34,639 bases of DNA from Bacterioplanes sp. GTDB taxonomy: Bacteria; Pseudomonadota; Gammaproteobacteria; Pseudomonadales; Oceanobacteraceae. Position numbers and translations under genes: made by a program. This document shows, in pieces, positions 16,584-24,726 of the stretch (the stretch's first letter is position 1; each line of letters starts with the position of its first letter). The notes under the pieces are model-generated. The model ran no database searches. It had not been told where the DNA came from and worked only from the letters and a program-made list of their open reading frames with translations. The stretch lies in contig JACUUC010000029.1 of assembly GCA_014859445.1 (NCBI GenBank), positions 1 through 34,639 on the forward strand, read 5' to 3'.

Positions 16584-18215
16584 ATGACTTCGATATTTGA
16601 GCATGGCCTTGATGCCGGAAACGCCAACTACGGCGTCCAATCGCCGATAGATTTTATTGAGCGTACCGCCAGTGTCTATCCCGATTACCCGTCTGTCATT
16701 CATGGTGCGATTCGCTACAACTGGGCGGAAACCTATGCCCGTTGTCGTCGTTTGGCATCGGCGTTGGCAGGCCGTGGTATTGGACGTGGCGATACCGTGG
16801 CGGTGATGCTGCCCAATATTCCGGCCATGCTGGAGTGTCACTATGGCGTGCCGATGATTGGTGCCGTGTTGAATACCTTAAACGTTCGCCTCGATGCCGA
16901 AGCCATTCATTTCATGCTCGAACACGGTGAGGCCAAAGTGGTTATTGCTGATCGTGAATTTGGTGATGTGATTCGCACCGCCATCAAGATGATGGCCAAT
17001 CCCCCATTAGTGATCGACGTGGATGACCCGGAATACGGGGAAGGGACTCAGGTCAGCAACTTGGATTACGAGGCTTTTTTGCAAGAAGGCAATCCCGATT
17101 ACGCGTGGCAGTTACCGAATAATGAATGGGATGCCATTTCATTGAATTACACCTCAGGCACCACGGGCAATCCGAAAGGGGTGGTGTATCACCACCGCGG
17201 CGCGTACCTCAACAGTTTGGGCAATCAGACCGTTTGGGCGATGGAGCAGCATCCGGTGTATTTGTGGACACTGCCGATGTTCCACTGCAATGGTTGGTGC
17301 TTCCCTTGGACCATTACCATGATGGCGGGCACGCATGTGTGTTTGCGTCGCGTTGATCCAGAAAAAATCCTACAACTGATTCGCGATCATCATGTGACCC
17401 ATTTATGCGGTGCACCGATTGTTTTGAATGCGTTATTGAATGTGCCCGAAGCGGCCAAGCAAGGCTTGGATCATCCAGTGAAAGCCATGACGGCTGGCGC
17501 TGCGCCGCCAGCGAAAATCATTGGCGCCATTGAAGAAATGGGCATTCAGGTAACGCATGTGTATGGCTTAACCGAAGTGTATGGCCCCGTGACGGTGTGC
17601 GCTTGGAAGTCGGAGTGGGACGCTCTGCCACTGGATGAACGCGCCAAATTAAAAGCGCGCCAAGGGGTTCGTTACCAAACCTTAGCGGGCACCATGGTGG
17701 CCGATCCCACCACCATGCAGCCCGTCCCGAAAGACGGCAAAACCATCGGTGAAATCTTCTTGCGGGGTAATACCGTGATGAAGGGGTATCTGAAAAACCC
17801 AACCGCCACCGAAGAGGCGTTCCGTGGTGGCTGGTTTCATACCGGTGATTTGGCGGTGTGGCATGAAGACGGTTATTTGGACATCAAAGACCGTTTAAAA
17901 GACATCATTATTTCGGGTGGTGAAAATATTTCCACCATCGAAGTCGAAGACGTGTTGTATCGCCATCCAGCAGTATTAGAAGCCGCGGTGGTGGCTCGCC
18001 CCGACGAAAAGTGGGGTGAAACCCCGTGCGCATTTATTACCTTAAAACCGGAAGCGGATGACGTGGGTGTGGACGAGTTGACGGAGTTTTGCCGCTTGCA
18101 TTTAGCGCGTTTCAAAATTCCTAAAACCTTCATTTTTACGGAATTACCAAAAACCTCGACCGGCAAAATCCAAAAATTTGTATTGCGTAATCAAGCGAAA
18201 GAGCTGGATCACTGA
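16584..18215 (+). CDS. AMP-forming acyl-CoA synthetase (short or medium-chain acids)
   Basis: A 543-residue ANL-superfamily ligase that activates a carboxylic acid with ATP to an acyl-adenylate and then the CoA thioester. The P-loop motif YTSGTTGNPKGV is at about 189-200, PMFHCNGWCFPWT and YGLTEVYG line the acyl and adenine sites, GWFHTGDLA and GYLDIKDRLKDIIISGGENIS form the hinge and A8 motif, and the catalytic lysine is Lys528 in TSTGKIQK. The HCNGWCFPW motif is seen in AlkK and DmdB-like medium-chain or methylmercaptopropionate ligases, so the substrate may be of that kind; sequence alone does not decide. AAAGGAAA precedes the ATG. It is followed after 78 bases by the permease. Confidence 0.88.
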   Translation: MTSIFEHGLDAGNANYGVQSPIDFIERTASVYPDYPSVIHGAIRYNWAETYARCRRLASALAGRGIGRGDTVAVMLPNIPAMLECHYGVPMIGAVLNTLNVRLDAEAIHFMLEHGEAKVVIADREFGDVIRTAIKMMANPPLVIDVDDPEYGEGTQVSNLDYEAFLQEGNPDYAWQLPNNEWDAISLNYTSGTTGNPKGVVYHHRGAYLNSLGNQTVWAMEQHPVYLWTLPMFHCNGWCFPWTITMMAGTHVCLRRVDPEKILQLIRDHHVTHLCGAPIVLNALLNVPEAAKQGLDHPVKAMTAGAAPPAKIIGAIEEMGIQVTHVYGLTEVYGPVTVCAWKSEWDALPLDERAKLKARQGVRYQTLAGTMVADPTTMQPVPKDGKTIGEIFLRGNTVMKGYLKNPTATEEAFRGGWFHTGDLAVWHEDGYLDIKDRLKDIIISGGENISTIEVEDVLYRHPAVLEAAVVARPDEKWGETPCAFITLKPEADDVGVDELTEFCRLHLARFKIPKTFIFTELPKTSTGKIQKFVLRNQAKELDH

Positions 18216-18293
18216 TACAGGCCAAGCAGGGCACCCGCTGGGTGCCAACAATAACAATGACACAGCATGCATGTGAATCATGCAGGAGGCTTT

Positions 18294-19676
18294 ATGCAGC
18301 TTTATCAACGTAAGGACGGTGCCGAACAACCGTATTGGCCCGCCGGTCCGTTTAAAATTCGCTTACCCTTGGTGCATTACCGCTGGGAGTTCGCCGAAAT
18401 GGTCCAAGCCCTCATCATGTTTGTGGTGAGTTTGGCGATGATTCCTTTATTGGAAAAATATTTGGGTGTGCCGTACGACGTGGCGCTGGCCTACGTGGTG
18501 GTGTGTGGTATTGGCTTTATGTTACCTGCGCTGTTGGGGGTGCCGCTGGTGCCTGGCTGGATCACCCCCGGTATTCCGGTGGTGTTGCTCTTTTTATCGG
18601 ATTTTGAGCCTGGGCCAGAAGCCATTCAGGCGCTCTTCGCCTTACAGTTTTTGGTGTTTTTGATCTTCTTGATCTTGGGTGTCACGCGCTTGGGCAGCAA
18701 GTTGGTGACCTTGGTGCCGCGCTCGATGCAAGGTGGCATCATCATTGGTGCGGGTATTGCGGCGTTGATGGGCGAAATTGAAGCGGGTGGCCGTTTAGCA
18801 ACCACCCCCATCTCGCTGATTATTGGTGGTTTGGTGTGCTTGTATTTGATGTTCTCGGTGTCATTTAAGGGTTTTGTCGATACCAACTCGATTGCTCGTA
18901 AAATTGCCAATTACGGCATGGTACCAGGGATGATTGTGGCCATTGTGGTGGGTATCGCGGTGGGTGAGTACCCGATGCCGGATGTGAAAATGGGCATTAC
19001 TTCGCCGAACTTTGCTGAAATTTGGCAGTACTTACCGTTTACCGTCGGTTTTCCCGATGCCAAGGTGTTCTTGTACGCCATTCCTACGGCGGTGATTGCG
19101 TATGTGATTGCCTTTGGTGACATCGTGGTTGGTCAGTCGCTCATGAATCGTGTCGATCATTTGCGCAAAGACGAAGTCATTGATAACAGCATTGACCGTG
19201 TGCATTTGGTGACGGCCATTCGTAACGGCGGCCATGCCTTTTTTGCGCCGTACCCTGGTTTGGCTGGCCCTATCTGGACGGCGGTCACGGCGACCATGGC
19301 CGAGCGCTACAAGTATGGCCGTAATGCGATGGACTCGATTTACAGCGGCGGTGGTACGTTCTGGATTACCGGTTTTATCGCGCTATTTGTTTTGCCGCTG
19401 GTGAGCTTCTTTCAACCGGTGTTGCCCATCGCTTTGTCGTTGACCTTGTTGCTGACTGGCTACATCTGCTTGATGGTGGGCTTTGAACAGCTCGAAAACA
19501 ACACCCAGCGTGGCATCGCGGGCACCATGGGTGTGGTGTTGGCGGTGTATGGTGCGGGTTGGGGATTGGCGACGGGTGCGATCTTGTACGTTTTGATTGA
19601 ACGCACCAAATTGCTCAGCTTTACGCCCGACCCAGAAGCACCCGGCTTGAGCGATGAAGAAAAAGCCATGAAATGA
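18294..19676 (+). CDS. Polytopic membrane permease of unassigned specificity
   Basis: A 460-residue protein with at least ten hydrophobic segments. I chose the ATG at 18294 (MQLYQRKDG) with GGAGG five bases before it. Conserved-looking parts are LVPGWITPGIPVVLL, PRSMQGGIIIGAGIAALMGE, AFGDIVVGQSLMNR and AIRNGGHAFFAPYPGLAGP. The layout recalls the NCS2/SulP transporter fold, but this is a weak impression and I do not recognise a characterised family. Its place after the acyl-CoA ligase and before a strong terminator suggests that it imports the acid which the ligase activates. Confidence 0.75.
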   Translation: MQLYQRKDGAEQPYWPAGPFKIRLPLVHYRWEFAEMVQALIMFVVSLAMIPLLEKYLGVPYDVALAYVVVCGIGFMLPALLGVPLVPGWITPGIPVVLLFLSDFEPGPEAIQALFALQFLVFLIFLILGVTRLGSKLVTLVPRSMQGGIIIGAGIAALMGEIEAGGRLATTPISLIIGGLVCLYLMFSVSFKGFVDTNSIARKIANYGMVPGMIVAIVVGIAVGEYPMPDVKMGITSPNFAEIWQYLPFTVGFPDAKVFLYAIPTAVIAYVIAFGDIVVGQSLMNRVDHLRKDEVIDNSIDRVHLVTAIRNGGHAFFAPYPGLAGPIWTAVTATMAERYKYGRNAMDSIYSGGGTFWITGFIALFVLPLVSFFQPVLPIALSLTLLLTGYICLMVGFEQLENNTQRGIAGTMGVVLAVYGAGWGLATGAILYVLIERTKLLSFTPDPEAPGLSDEEKAMK

Positions 19677-19718
19677 TGTGTTGACGAAGTAACCCTTTGC
19701 GTTCGCGCAACTTCCCTT

Positions 19719-19751
19719 GGGAGGTCTTCTTCGGAAGCCTCCCCTTTTTTT
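19719..19751 (+). terminator. Rho-independent terminator after the permease gene
   Basis: GGGAGG and CTTC (with one bulged T) pair with GAAG and CCTCCC around a TTCG tetraloop, followed by a C and seven Ts. This is a strong intrinsic terminator ending the ligase-permease operon. Confidence 0.92.
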
Positions 19752-19868
19752 GTTTGATGTGACCCACTTAATGGGGCTGATGGCGCTGCCTGATGTGCGT
19801 AGTGACTAGTGGGTTTTGCGTGTTGCTTGTATGATTGGGCTCTTTTTTGTCCTAAAAGGAACTTAGTT

Positions 19869-20324
19869 ATGCGTCTGCTCTGTTTAGCACTCTTACTCTT
19901 CACTTTGCCTGCTTGGTCGACCTCCTCACATTTTCAAAGTGGTTATGGCTTTTCCATCAAGCCACCGAAAACTGCTAGCTTTAATGAAGGAGTGGTTGCG
20001 CATTTTTACCTGCCTGCGAACAAGGGCTTTGCCGCCAATGTGAATGTGATGATTCAAGCATTTGAGGGCGGGTTAACCGCGTACGATGAAATCACGCAGC
20101 AAGAGTTCCAACAATACGGTTTAACTTTAATTGAGCGTCAGCAAACGCCAACGTATTTGCAGTACGAATACCGTGGCTCGATGAGTGGCATGGCCATGCA
20201 TTGGTATGCACGTGCTTATGTTCGTGGCGACCGTATTTATTTGGTCACAGCAACGGCATTGGCCAGTGATTGGTCACAGCAAAAAGCCACCTTAATGGCG
20301 GCGGTGAATTCCTTTTCATTTTAA
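19869..20324 (+). CDS. Secreted protein, DcrB/PsbP-like
   Basis: A 152-residue protein with a signal peptide (MRLLCLALLLFTLPAWS, cleavage near residue 17-19). The mature part, GYGFSIKPPKT..., with alternating strands and a late ALASDWSQQKATLMAAVNSF helix, has the size and pattern of DcrB/PsbP-like (DUF1795) periplasmic proteins; this is a tentative fold guess. AAGGA precedes the ATG at 19869; the 20 codons upstream lack support. It ends convergently with yafJ, the two stop codons sharing the bases TTAA. Confidence 0.75.
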   Translation: MRLLCLALLLFTLPAWSTSSHFQSGYGFSIKPPKTASFNEGVVAHFYLPANKGFAANVNVMIQAFEGGLTAYDEITQQEFQQYGLTLIERQQTPTYLQYEYRGSMSGMAMHWYARAYVRGDRIYLVTATALASDWSQQKATLMAAVNSFSF

Positions 20325-21121
20325 ACCGGGTTCCTACTCGGCGTGAGGGGCACTTGCCCTTGCACCAGTATTTCTCCGTGCTGCCACAACTTCCACTCGC
20401 CGGGTTGATCGATGTGCCATGCTTCGTCGGTGGTGAGTGGTTCGGTGGCAATCACAGTGACCACGTCGTTTGCGGTGGTTTCGGCGGCAAAGTCGATGGT
20501 GACATCGGCATCGGCTAGTTGAGCCGGACCAAATGGTGCGCGACGAGTAATGCAGGCTAATTTGGTCGAGCAAAAGGTAAATAGCCAGTCGCCATTGCTG
20601 AGTAGGCAATTAAACACACCTTGTTGCGCGTATTCCTGCGCCAGCGCCACGAAGCATTCGGCCAGTTGTTGAGGCTCAGCGTCGCGCGGTAGGTGTTGGC
20701 GAACGTGGTTCATCAGGTCGCAAAACAGATTTTCACTGTCGGTATCGCCCACGGGTTCGTAGATACCCACGCGACGGACAAATTGGTTCACTTGGCCGTT
20801 GTGTGCAAACACCCAATAGCGCCCCCATAACTCACGCACAAAGGGGTGTGTGTTAGCGAGGCTGACCGAGCCCACGTTGGCTTGCCGAATGTGACATAGG
20901 GCAACGTGGCTTTTGATGGGGTAGTTCTGGACTAATTCGGCAATGGGTGATTCGGCGCTGGGGCTTGGGTCGTGAAACATGCGAACCCCTTTCCCTTCAT
21001 AAAACGCGACGCCCCAGCCGTCTTTGTGCGGGCCGGTTTTACCGCCTCGCTGTGTGAGCCCAGTAAAACTAAAGCACAAGTCGGTCGGGGTGTTGGCACT
21101 CATGCCGAGTAACTCACACAT
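20321..21121 (-). CDS. yafJ: Class II glutamine amidotransferase YafJ
   Basis: A 266-residue protein. After removal of the initiator Met the catalytic residue is Cys2 (MCELLGMSAN), as in N-terminal-nucleophile amidotransferases that take ammonia from glutamine. Motifs QRGGKTGPHKDGWGVAFYEG, CHIRQAN, ENTHPF-like ANTHPFVRELWG, VFAHNGQ and GDTDSE match YafJ of E. coli along nearly the full length. The start at 21121 has AAGGA eight bases upstream and leaves cysteine as residue 2, which decides it over the longer frame. The acceptor substrate of this family is unknown to me. Confidence 0.9.
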   Translation of the reverse strand: MCELLGMSANTPTDLCFSFTGLTQRGGKTGPHKDGWGVAFYEGKGVRMFHDPSPSAESPIAELVQNYPIKSHVALCHIRQANVGSVSLANTHPFVRELWGRYWVFAHNGQVNQFVRRVGIYEPVGDTDSENLFCDLMNHVRQHLPRDAEPQQLAECFVALAQEYAQQGVFNCLLSNGDWLFTFCSTKLACITRRAPFGPAQLADADVTIDFAAETTANDVVTVIATEPLTTDEAWHIDQPGEWKLWQHGEILVQGQVPLTPSRNPV

Positions 21122-21223
21122 GCGCGATGTCCTTGGTAAAAAGCCAATAGTGTAAGCCATGCAGTGCTTTGGACGGAATAAATCTAACCCACAAGGGGTA
21201 GATCAAGCCGCCGATTTGCTCAC

Positions 21224-21229
21224 TATACT
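21224..21229 (+). promoter_or_regulatory. Possible -10 box of nnrS
   Basis: TATACT 30 bases before the nnrS ATG. The region 17 bases upstream (GATCAA, 21201-21206) is a poor -35 but is the inverse of a TTGATC half-site, so activation by an FNR/Dnr-type protein is possible. The second half-site is missing. Confidence 0.3.
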
Positions 21230-21259
21230 GACAAGTTGGTTTCTTAGAGTGAGCGCAGC

Positions 21260-22459
21260 ATGAATAACGTGACCCCTCCTATGTGGTTCTCGTCCCCTTT
21301 GTGGCGACAAGCGTTTCGGCCGATGTTTTTATTTGGTGCGAGTTTTTCGGTGCTGGCCATGGCGTTGTGGCTGAGTGTGCTGATGGGCTGGTTTGTGTGG
21401 CAGCCTGTGGGTGGGCCTTTTTTTTGGCATAGCCATGAAATGGTGTTTGGTTTTGCCGGTGCCATTGTGGTGGGTTTTTTGCTCACGGCGGTGCAAAACT
21501 GGACGGGGGTGCGTGCCACACAGGGCGGTGCGTTAGTGTTGTTAACGGCGCTGTGGCTGGTGGCGCGTGTTCTGATGATGGTGGCTCCTGCATGGCCATG
21601 GTGGCTCATTGCGGCCATCGATGTGGCTTTTTTTGTGTTGGCGGCATGGTTCTTTGCACGCATTTTATGGGCGGTTAAGCAGCAACGTAATGCGTTTTTC
21701 GTACTGATTTTATTACTCTGGGCCGGTATGAATGTTCTGCATCATTTCGGGTTGGCACGCCACAATATCGCCATGCAGCAATGGGCGCTGTATTCCGCGG
21801 TGTGGCTGATTACCTTGGTGATGGCCATTGTTGGTGGACGTATCATTCCTATGTTTACTGCCAATGGCACCCTAACACCGAAAGTGACGGCCAAACTGTG
21901 GCTTGATCGGGCTTCGTTAGCCTCGTTGTGGTTATTGGCAGCGTTGCAATTGACCGCACTTAACACGCATTTGCCATCAATGGTGTTGGTGTTGCTGCAT
22001 GGTGTTGCTGCGCTACTGATTGGCTGGCGCTGGGTGCGCTGGCGCATTTGGATAACATGGCGAACGCCTTTGTTGTGGTCGTTGCACTGTGCTTATGGCT
22101 TTATTCCGTTGGCGTTACTGGCGTTTGCGGCACATTATGCGGGGTTGGCTGTCAGTGCGAGCTTGGCATTACACGCCTTGACCGTCGGTGCGATGGGACT
22201 GCTGATATTGGCCATGTTGGCGCGAATTTCGTTGGGGCACAGTGGTCGCCCATTAATACCGCATCCGATCATGGCTTGGGCATTTGCGGCGCTGCTGTTG
22301 GCGGCCATCAGTCGTACTGTGATGGTCGGTGTTTTTCCGCAGTGGACGGTTTTCGGCTGGTGGGTAGCGGCGTTGTTGTGGTGCTTGGGTTATGGTTTGT
22401 ATGTGGGCGTGTACGCTCGAATCTTATTGACACCGCGTGCCGATGGTCGTGATGGATAA
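21260..22459 (+). CDS. nnrS: NnrS family haem/copper membrane protein
   Basis: A 399-residue inner-membrane protein with about 12 hydrophobic segments. The start region (WRQAFRPMFLFGASFSVLAM) and the histidine motif FFWHSHEMVFGFAGAIVVGFLLTA are typical of NnrS, as are GGRIIPMFTAN and LARISLGHSGRPL. NnrS proteins are linked to denitrification and protect cells against nitric oxide stress; the histidines are thought to hold haem and copper. It fits the norR, narL and molybdenum cofactor genes further right. A hairpin closes it before nhaD. Confidence 0.9.
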   Translation: MNNVTPPMWFSSPLWRQAFRPMFLFGASFSVLAMALWLSVLMGWFVWQPVGGPFFWHSHEMVFGFAGAIVVGFLLTAVQNWTGVRATQGGALVLLTALWLVARVLMMVAPAWPWWLIAAIDVAFFVLAAWFFARILWAVKQQRNAFFVLILLLWAGMNVLHHFGLARHNIAMQQWALYSAVWLITLVMAIVGGRIIPMFTANGTLTPKVTAKLWLDRASLASLWLLAALQLTALNTHLPSMVLVLLHGVAALLIGWRWVRWRIWITWRTPLLWSLHCAYGFIPLALLAFAAHYAGLAVSASLALHALTVGAMGLLILAMLARISLGHSGRPLIPHPIMAWAFAALLLAAISRTVMVGVFPQWTVFGWWVAALLWCLGYGLYVGVYARILLTPRADGRDG

Positions 22460-22476
22460 AGGTGATGGCACGTGAT

Positions 22477-22502
22477 TTCGCCCTGTGATAACACAGGGCG
22501 AA
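22477..22502. terminator. Hairpin between convergent nnrS and nhaD
   Basis: Perfect 11-base-pair stem with an ATAA loop, 17 bases after nnrS and 21 bases after the end of nhaD on the other strand. It lacks a T tract but its place suits a two-way terminator. Confidence 0.65.
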
Positions 22503-22523
22503 TAGCTCAATGATCCAGTCTGA

Positions 22524-23975
22524 TTACCCAAAGATTAAGAACGAATCAGCGTTGAGCCACAAATGTAATAACACCCCAGCGACATAGCCTAAGGCAATGA
22601 CGGGTGCCCAGCGCAGATGCCCCATAAAGGTGTAGTGGCCACGTGCTTGCCCCATAAGGGCAACGCCAGCGGCAGAACCAATCGATAATAAGCTACCGCC
22701 AGTACCGGCCGTTAGGGTGATCAATAACCAGTCACCATGTGACATTTCAGGTTGCATGGTTAATACCGCAAACATCACCGGAATGTTATCCACGACGGCG
22801 GAAATCACACCGAGTGAGATATTGGCATAAACGGGATTCCATTGTTCGTACAGGGTTTCGGACATTAAGCCCAGATACCCCATAAACCCGAGGCCGCCCA
22901 CGCACATCACCACACCGTAGAAAAACAGCAAGGTATCCCACTCGGCTCGGGCAATACGATTGAAGACATCAAATGGCACGACACTGCCGAGGCGACGTAA
23001 GGCTTCTTCATCACCTTTTTCTTCGGCCTTGCTAATCTGCTTGGTGAGTTGTTTCTTCTGTTTCATACGCAGATAAAAACCGAAAAACTGTAAGTAACCT
23101 AAGCCGGTCATCATGCCCAATACGGGTGGTAAGTGCAGCAGTGTGTGCGCGGCCACCGCGGTGGCGACTGTTAGTAAAAATAACGCCAGAATGCGTAGCG
23201 CCCCTTTTTTTAATTCAACGTGATCATCGACGGCATTGGGTTTGTTGTGTTCAACAAAAAGACTCATTACCACGGCTGGAATGAGGAAATTCGCCAGCGA
23301 CGGTAAAAATAGAATAAAGAATTCTTGAAACTTAACGATGCCTGCTTGCCACACCATCAGTGTGGTGATATCGCCAAATGGACTGAATGCACCCCCAGCG
23401 TTGGCGGCAACAACAATATTCACACACGCCAAATTGATAAAACGCGAATGCCCTTCGCCCACTTTCATCACTACGGCGCACATTAGCAAGGCTGTGGTTA
23501 AGTTATCGGCAATAGGTGAAATTAAAAACGACAGAATGCCAGTAATCCAGAACAGGGAGCGAAAGCTAAAGCCTTTACGCACTAACCACGAGCGCAGAGC
23601 GTCGAACACATTACGTTCTTCGAGGGCGTTGATGTAGGTCATCGCCACCAATAAGAACAACATCAATTCACTGAATTCCAGCAACGTATGTCGGAAAGCT
23701 GCTTCGGATTGGTCGGACATACCTGCACCGACGTAAACTGCGCCAATCATGGCCCAAATAATCCCGGCGGCGACCAGTACCGGCTTGGATTTACGCAAGT
23801 GCAGTTTTTCTTCGCTCATCACCAGCATATAAGCCAGCGTAAACACCACCAGCGCCGTGATACCGACGGTACTGGTGGTGAGATCAATATCCCCCACCGC
23901 AGCAAAGGCTGGAAAACTGACAGCAGATAACAGCAACGCGAATAGCGCTGCAAAGAGAGGGCGCAGGCGGGGCAT
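22524..23975 (-). CDS. nhaD: Na+/H+ antiporter NhaD
   Basis: A 483-residue antiporter of the NhaD/ArsB ion-transporter group, exporting sodium in exchange for protons at alkaline pH or high salt. A signal-like hydrophobic start (MPRLRPLFAALFALLLSAVS) is followed by about 12 further segments. Characteristic parts are LMLFLLVAMTYINALEERNVF, LSFLISPIADNLTTALLM, NIVVAANAGGAFSPFGDITT and the late GTGGSLLSIGSAAGVALMGQ. The ATG at 23975 has GGAGA upstream; 17 more codons in frame are rejected. Divergent from nrdG. Its presence fits a marine or halophilic host. Confidence 0.92.
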   Translation of the reverse strand: MPRLRPLFAALFALLLSAVSFPAFAAVGDIDLTTSTVGITALVVFTLAYMLVMSEEKLHLRKSKPVLVAAGIIWAMIGAVYVGAGMSDQSEAAFRHTLLEFSELMLFLLVAMTYINALEERNVFDALRSWLVRKGFSFRSLFWITGILSFLISPIADNLTTALLMCAVVMKVGEGHSRFINLACVNIVVAANAGGAFSPFGDITTLMVWQAGIVKFQEFFILFLPSLANFLIPAVVMSLFVEHNKPNAVDDHVELKKGALRILALFLLTVATAVAAHTLLHLPPVLGMMTGLGYLQFFGFYLRMKQKKQLTKQISKAEEKGDEEALRRLGSVVPFDVFNRIARAEWDTLLFFYGVVMCVGGLGFMGYLGLMSETLYEQWNPVYANISLGVISAVVDNIPVMFAVLTMQPEMSHGDWLLITLTAGTGGSLLSIGSAAGVALMGQARGHYTFMGHLRWAPVIALGYVAGVLLHLWLNADSFLIFG

Positions 23976-24072
23976 GGTGGTCTCCAAACAGAAATGGATA
24001 AGAACAGTCGCTAAGTATAACACCAATCATGCATTACGGATATTAGCCGAACGGGTACTGCGTTGTGGGTAG

Positions 24073-24136
24073 CCGCTCGCTAGCTCCCGTCGTCTCTCGC
24101 TTCGTGCTACTAAGGGTCCTGAGTGCTGGCGAGCGG
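24073..24136. repeat. Long-range inverted repeat upstream of nrdG
   Basis: Arms 24073-24084 and 24125-24136 pair over 12 positions (one G-T pair), enclosing 40 bases. It directly abuts the 36-bp palindrome. It looks like a REP- or MITE-like unit or a folded RNA element; which one cannot be told from one copy. Confidence 0.5.
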
Positions 24137-24172
24137 GTTTAATTTTATTGATCTAGATCAATAAAATTAAAC
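24137..24172. promoter_or_regulatory. FNR box inside a 36-bp perfect palindrome
   Basis: A consensus FNR/ANR box TTGATCTAGATCAA lies at 24148-24161, and pairing continues without mismatch to both ends (G at 24137 with C at 24172). The centre is 78 bases before the nrdG ATG. With a TATTAC-like -10 near 24180-24185 the box would sit close to -41, the classical activating position. Symmetry would also allow action on nhaD. Confidence 0.85.
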
Positions 24173-24232
24173 GGTGAGTTATTACTCTTTGGCACAATAT
24201 GTTGTGGCTAACAATATCAAGAGGCACTAGAT

Positions 24233-24700
24233 ATGGATTCTTTCGTCCGTATGATGTTTAGCAATGAGAACATTGTCTGGCAGGAAGTCCCTGGGCATGT
24301 ATCGCTGGCATTTACCATCAGTGGTTGCTCTTTGCGTTGCTCTGGATGCCACAGTGCAGAAACGTGGTTAAACCATGTGGGCCAGCCGCTCACCCCAGCG
24401 TATTTTCAGCAGCGTTTGGAATTGTATCGTGGCCTGATTACCTGTGTGGCGTTTATGGGGGGCGAGTGGCACGAATCGGTGCTGTGTGAATTGTTGGATT
24501 TGGCGCGCTCAGAAGGTTTGCATACCTGTTTGTATACCGGAGAAGAAGACGTCAGTCAGGCCATTAAACAACGCTTAACTTTTTTGAAAACTGGCCCCTA
24601 CTGTGCGGACTTAGGGGGATTGGACTCCCCAACCACCAATCAGCGCTTTGTCGATTTAACCAACAACCAACTAATGAATCATCGTTTTTTAAAACGGTAA
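24233..24700 (+). CDS. nrdG: Anaerobic ribonucleotide reductase activating protein
   Basis: A 155-residue radical-SAM activase that uses S-adenosylmethionine and a [4Fe-4S] cluster to put a glycyl radical on NrdD. The cluster cysteines are Cys32, Cys36 and Cys39 in GCSLRCSGCH (CX3CX2C); FMGGEWHE is the SAM-binding glycine motif region and KTGPYCADLGGLDSPTTNQRF is typical of NrdG-like activases. AGAGG lies nine bases before the ATG. It comes before nrdD, the reverse of the E. coli order, and sits behind the FNR palindrome. Confidence 0.93.
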   Translation: MDSFVRMMFSNENIVWQEVPGHVSLAFTISGCSLRCSGCHSAETWLNHVGQPLTPAYFQQRLELYRGLITCVAFMGGEWHESVLCELLDLARSEGLHTCLYTGEEDVSQAIKQRLTFLKTGPYCADLGGLDSPTTNQRFVDLTNNQLMNHRFLKR

Positions 24701-24726
24701 TTGGATGAACCCGCGAGGACAATACG

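Noticed and set aside
21201-21219. FNR box upstream of nnrS
   Set aside because: Only one half-site is present; the second half does not match ATCAA.
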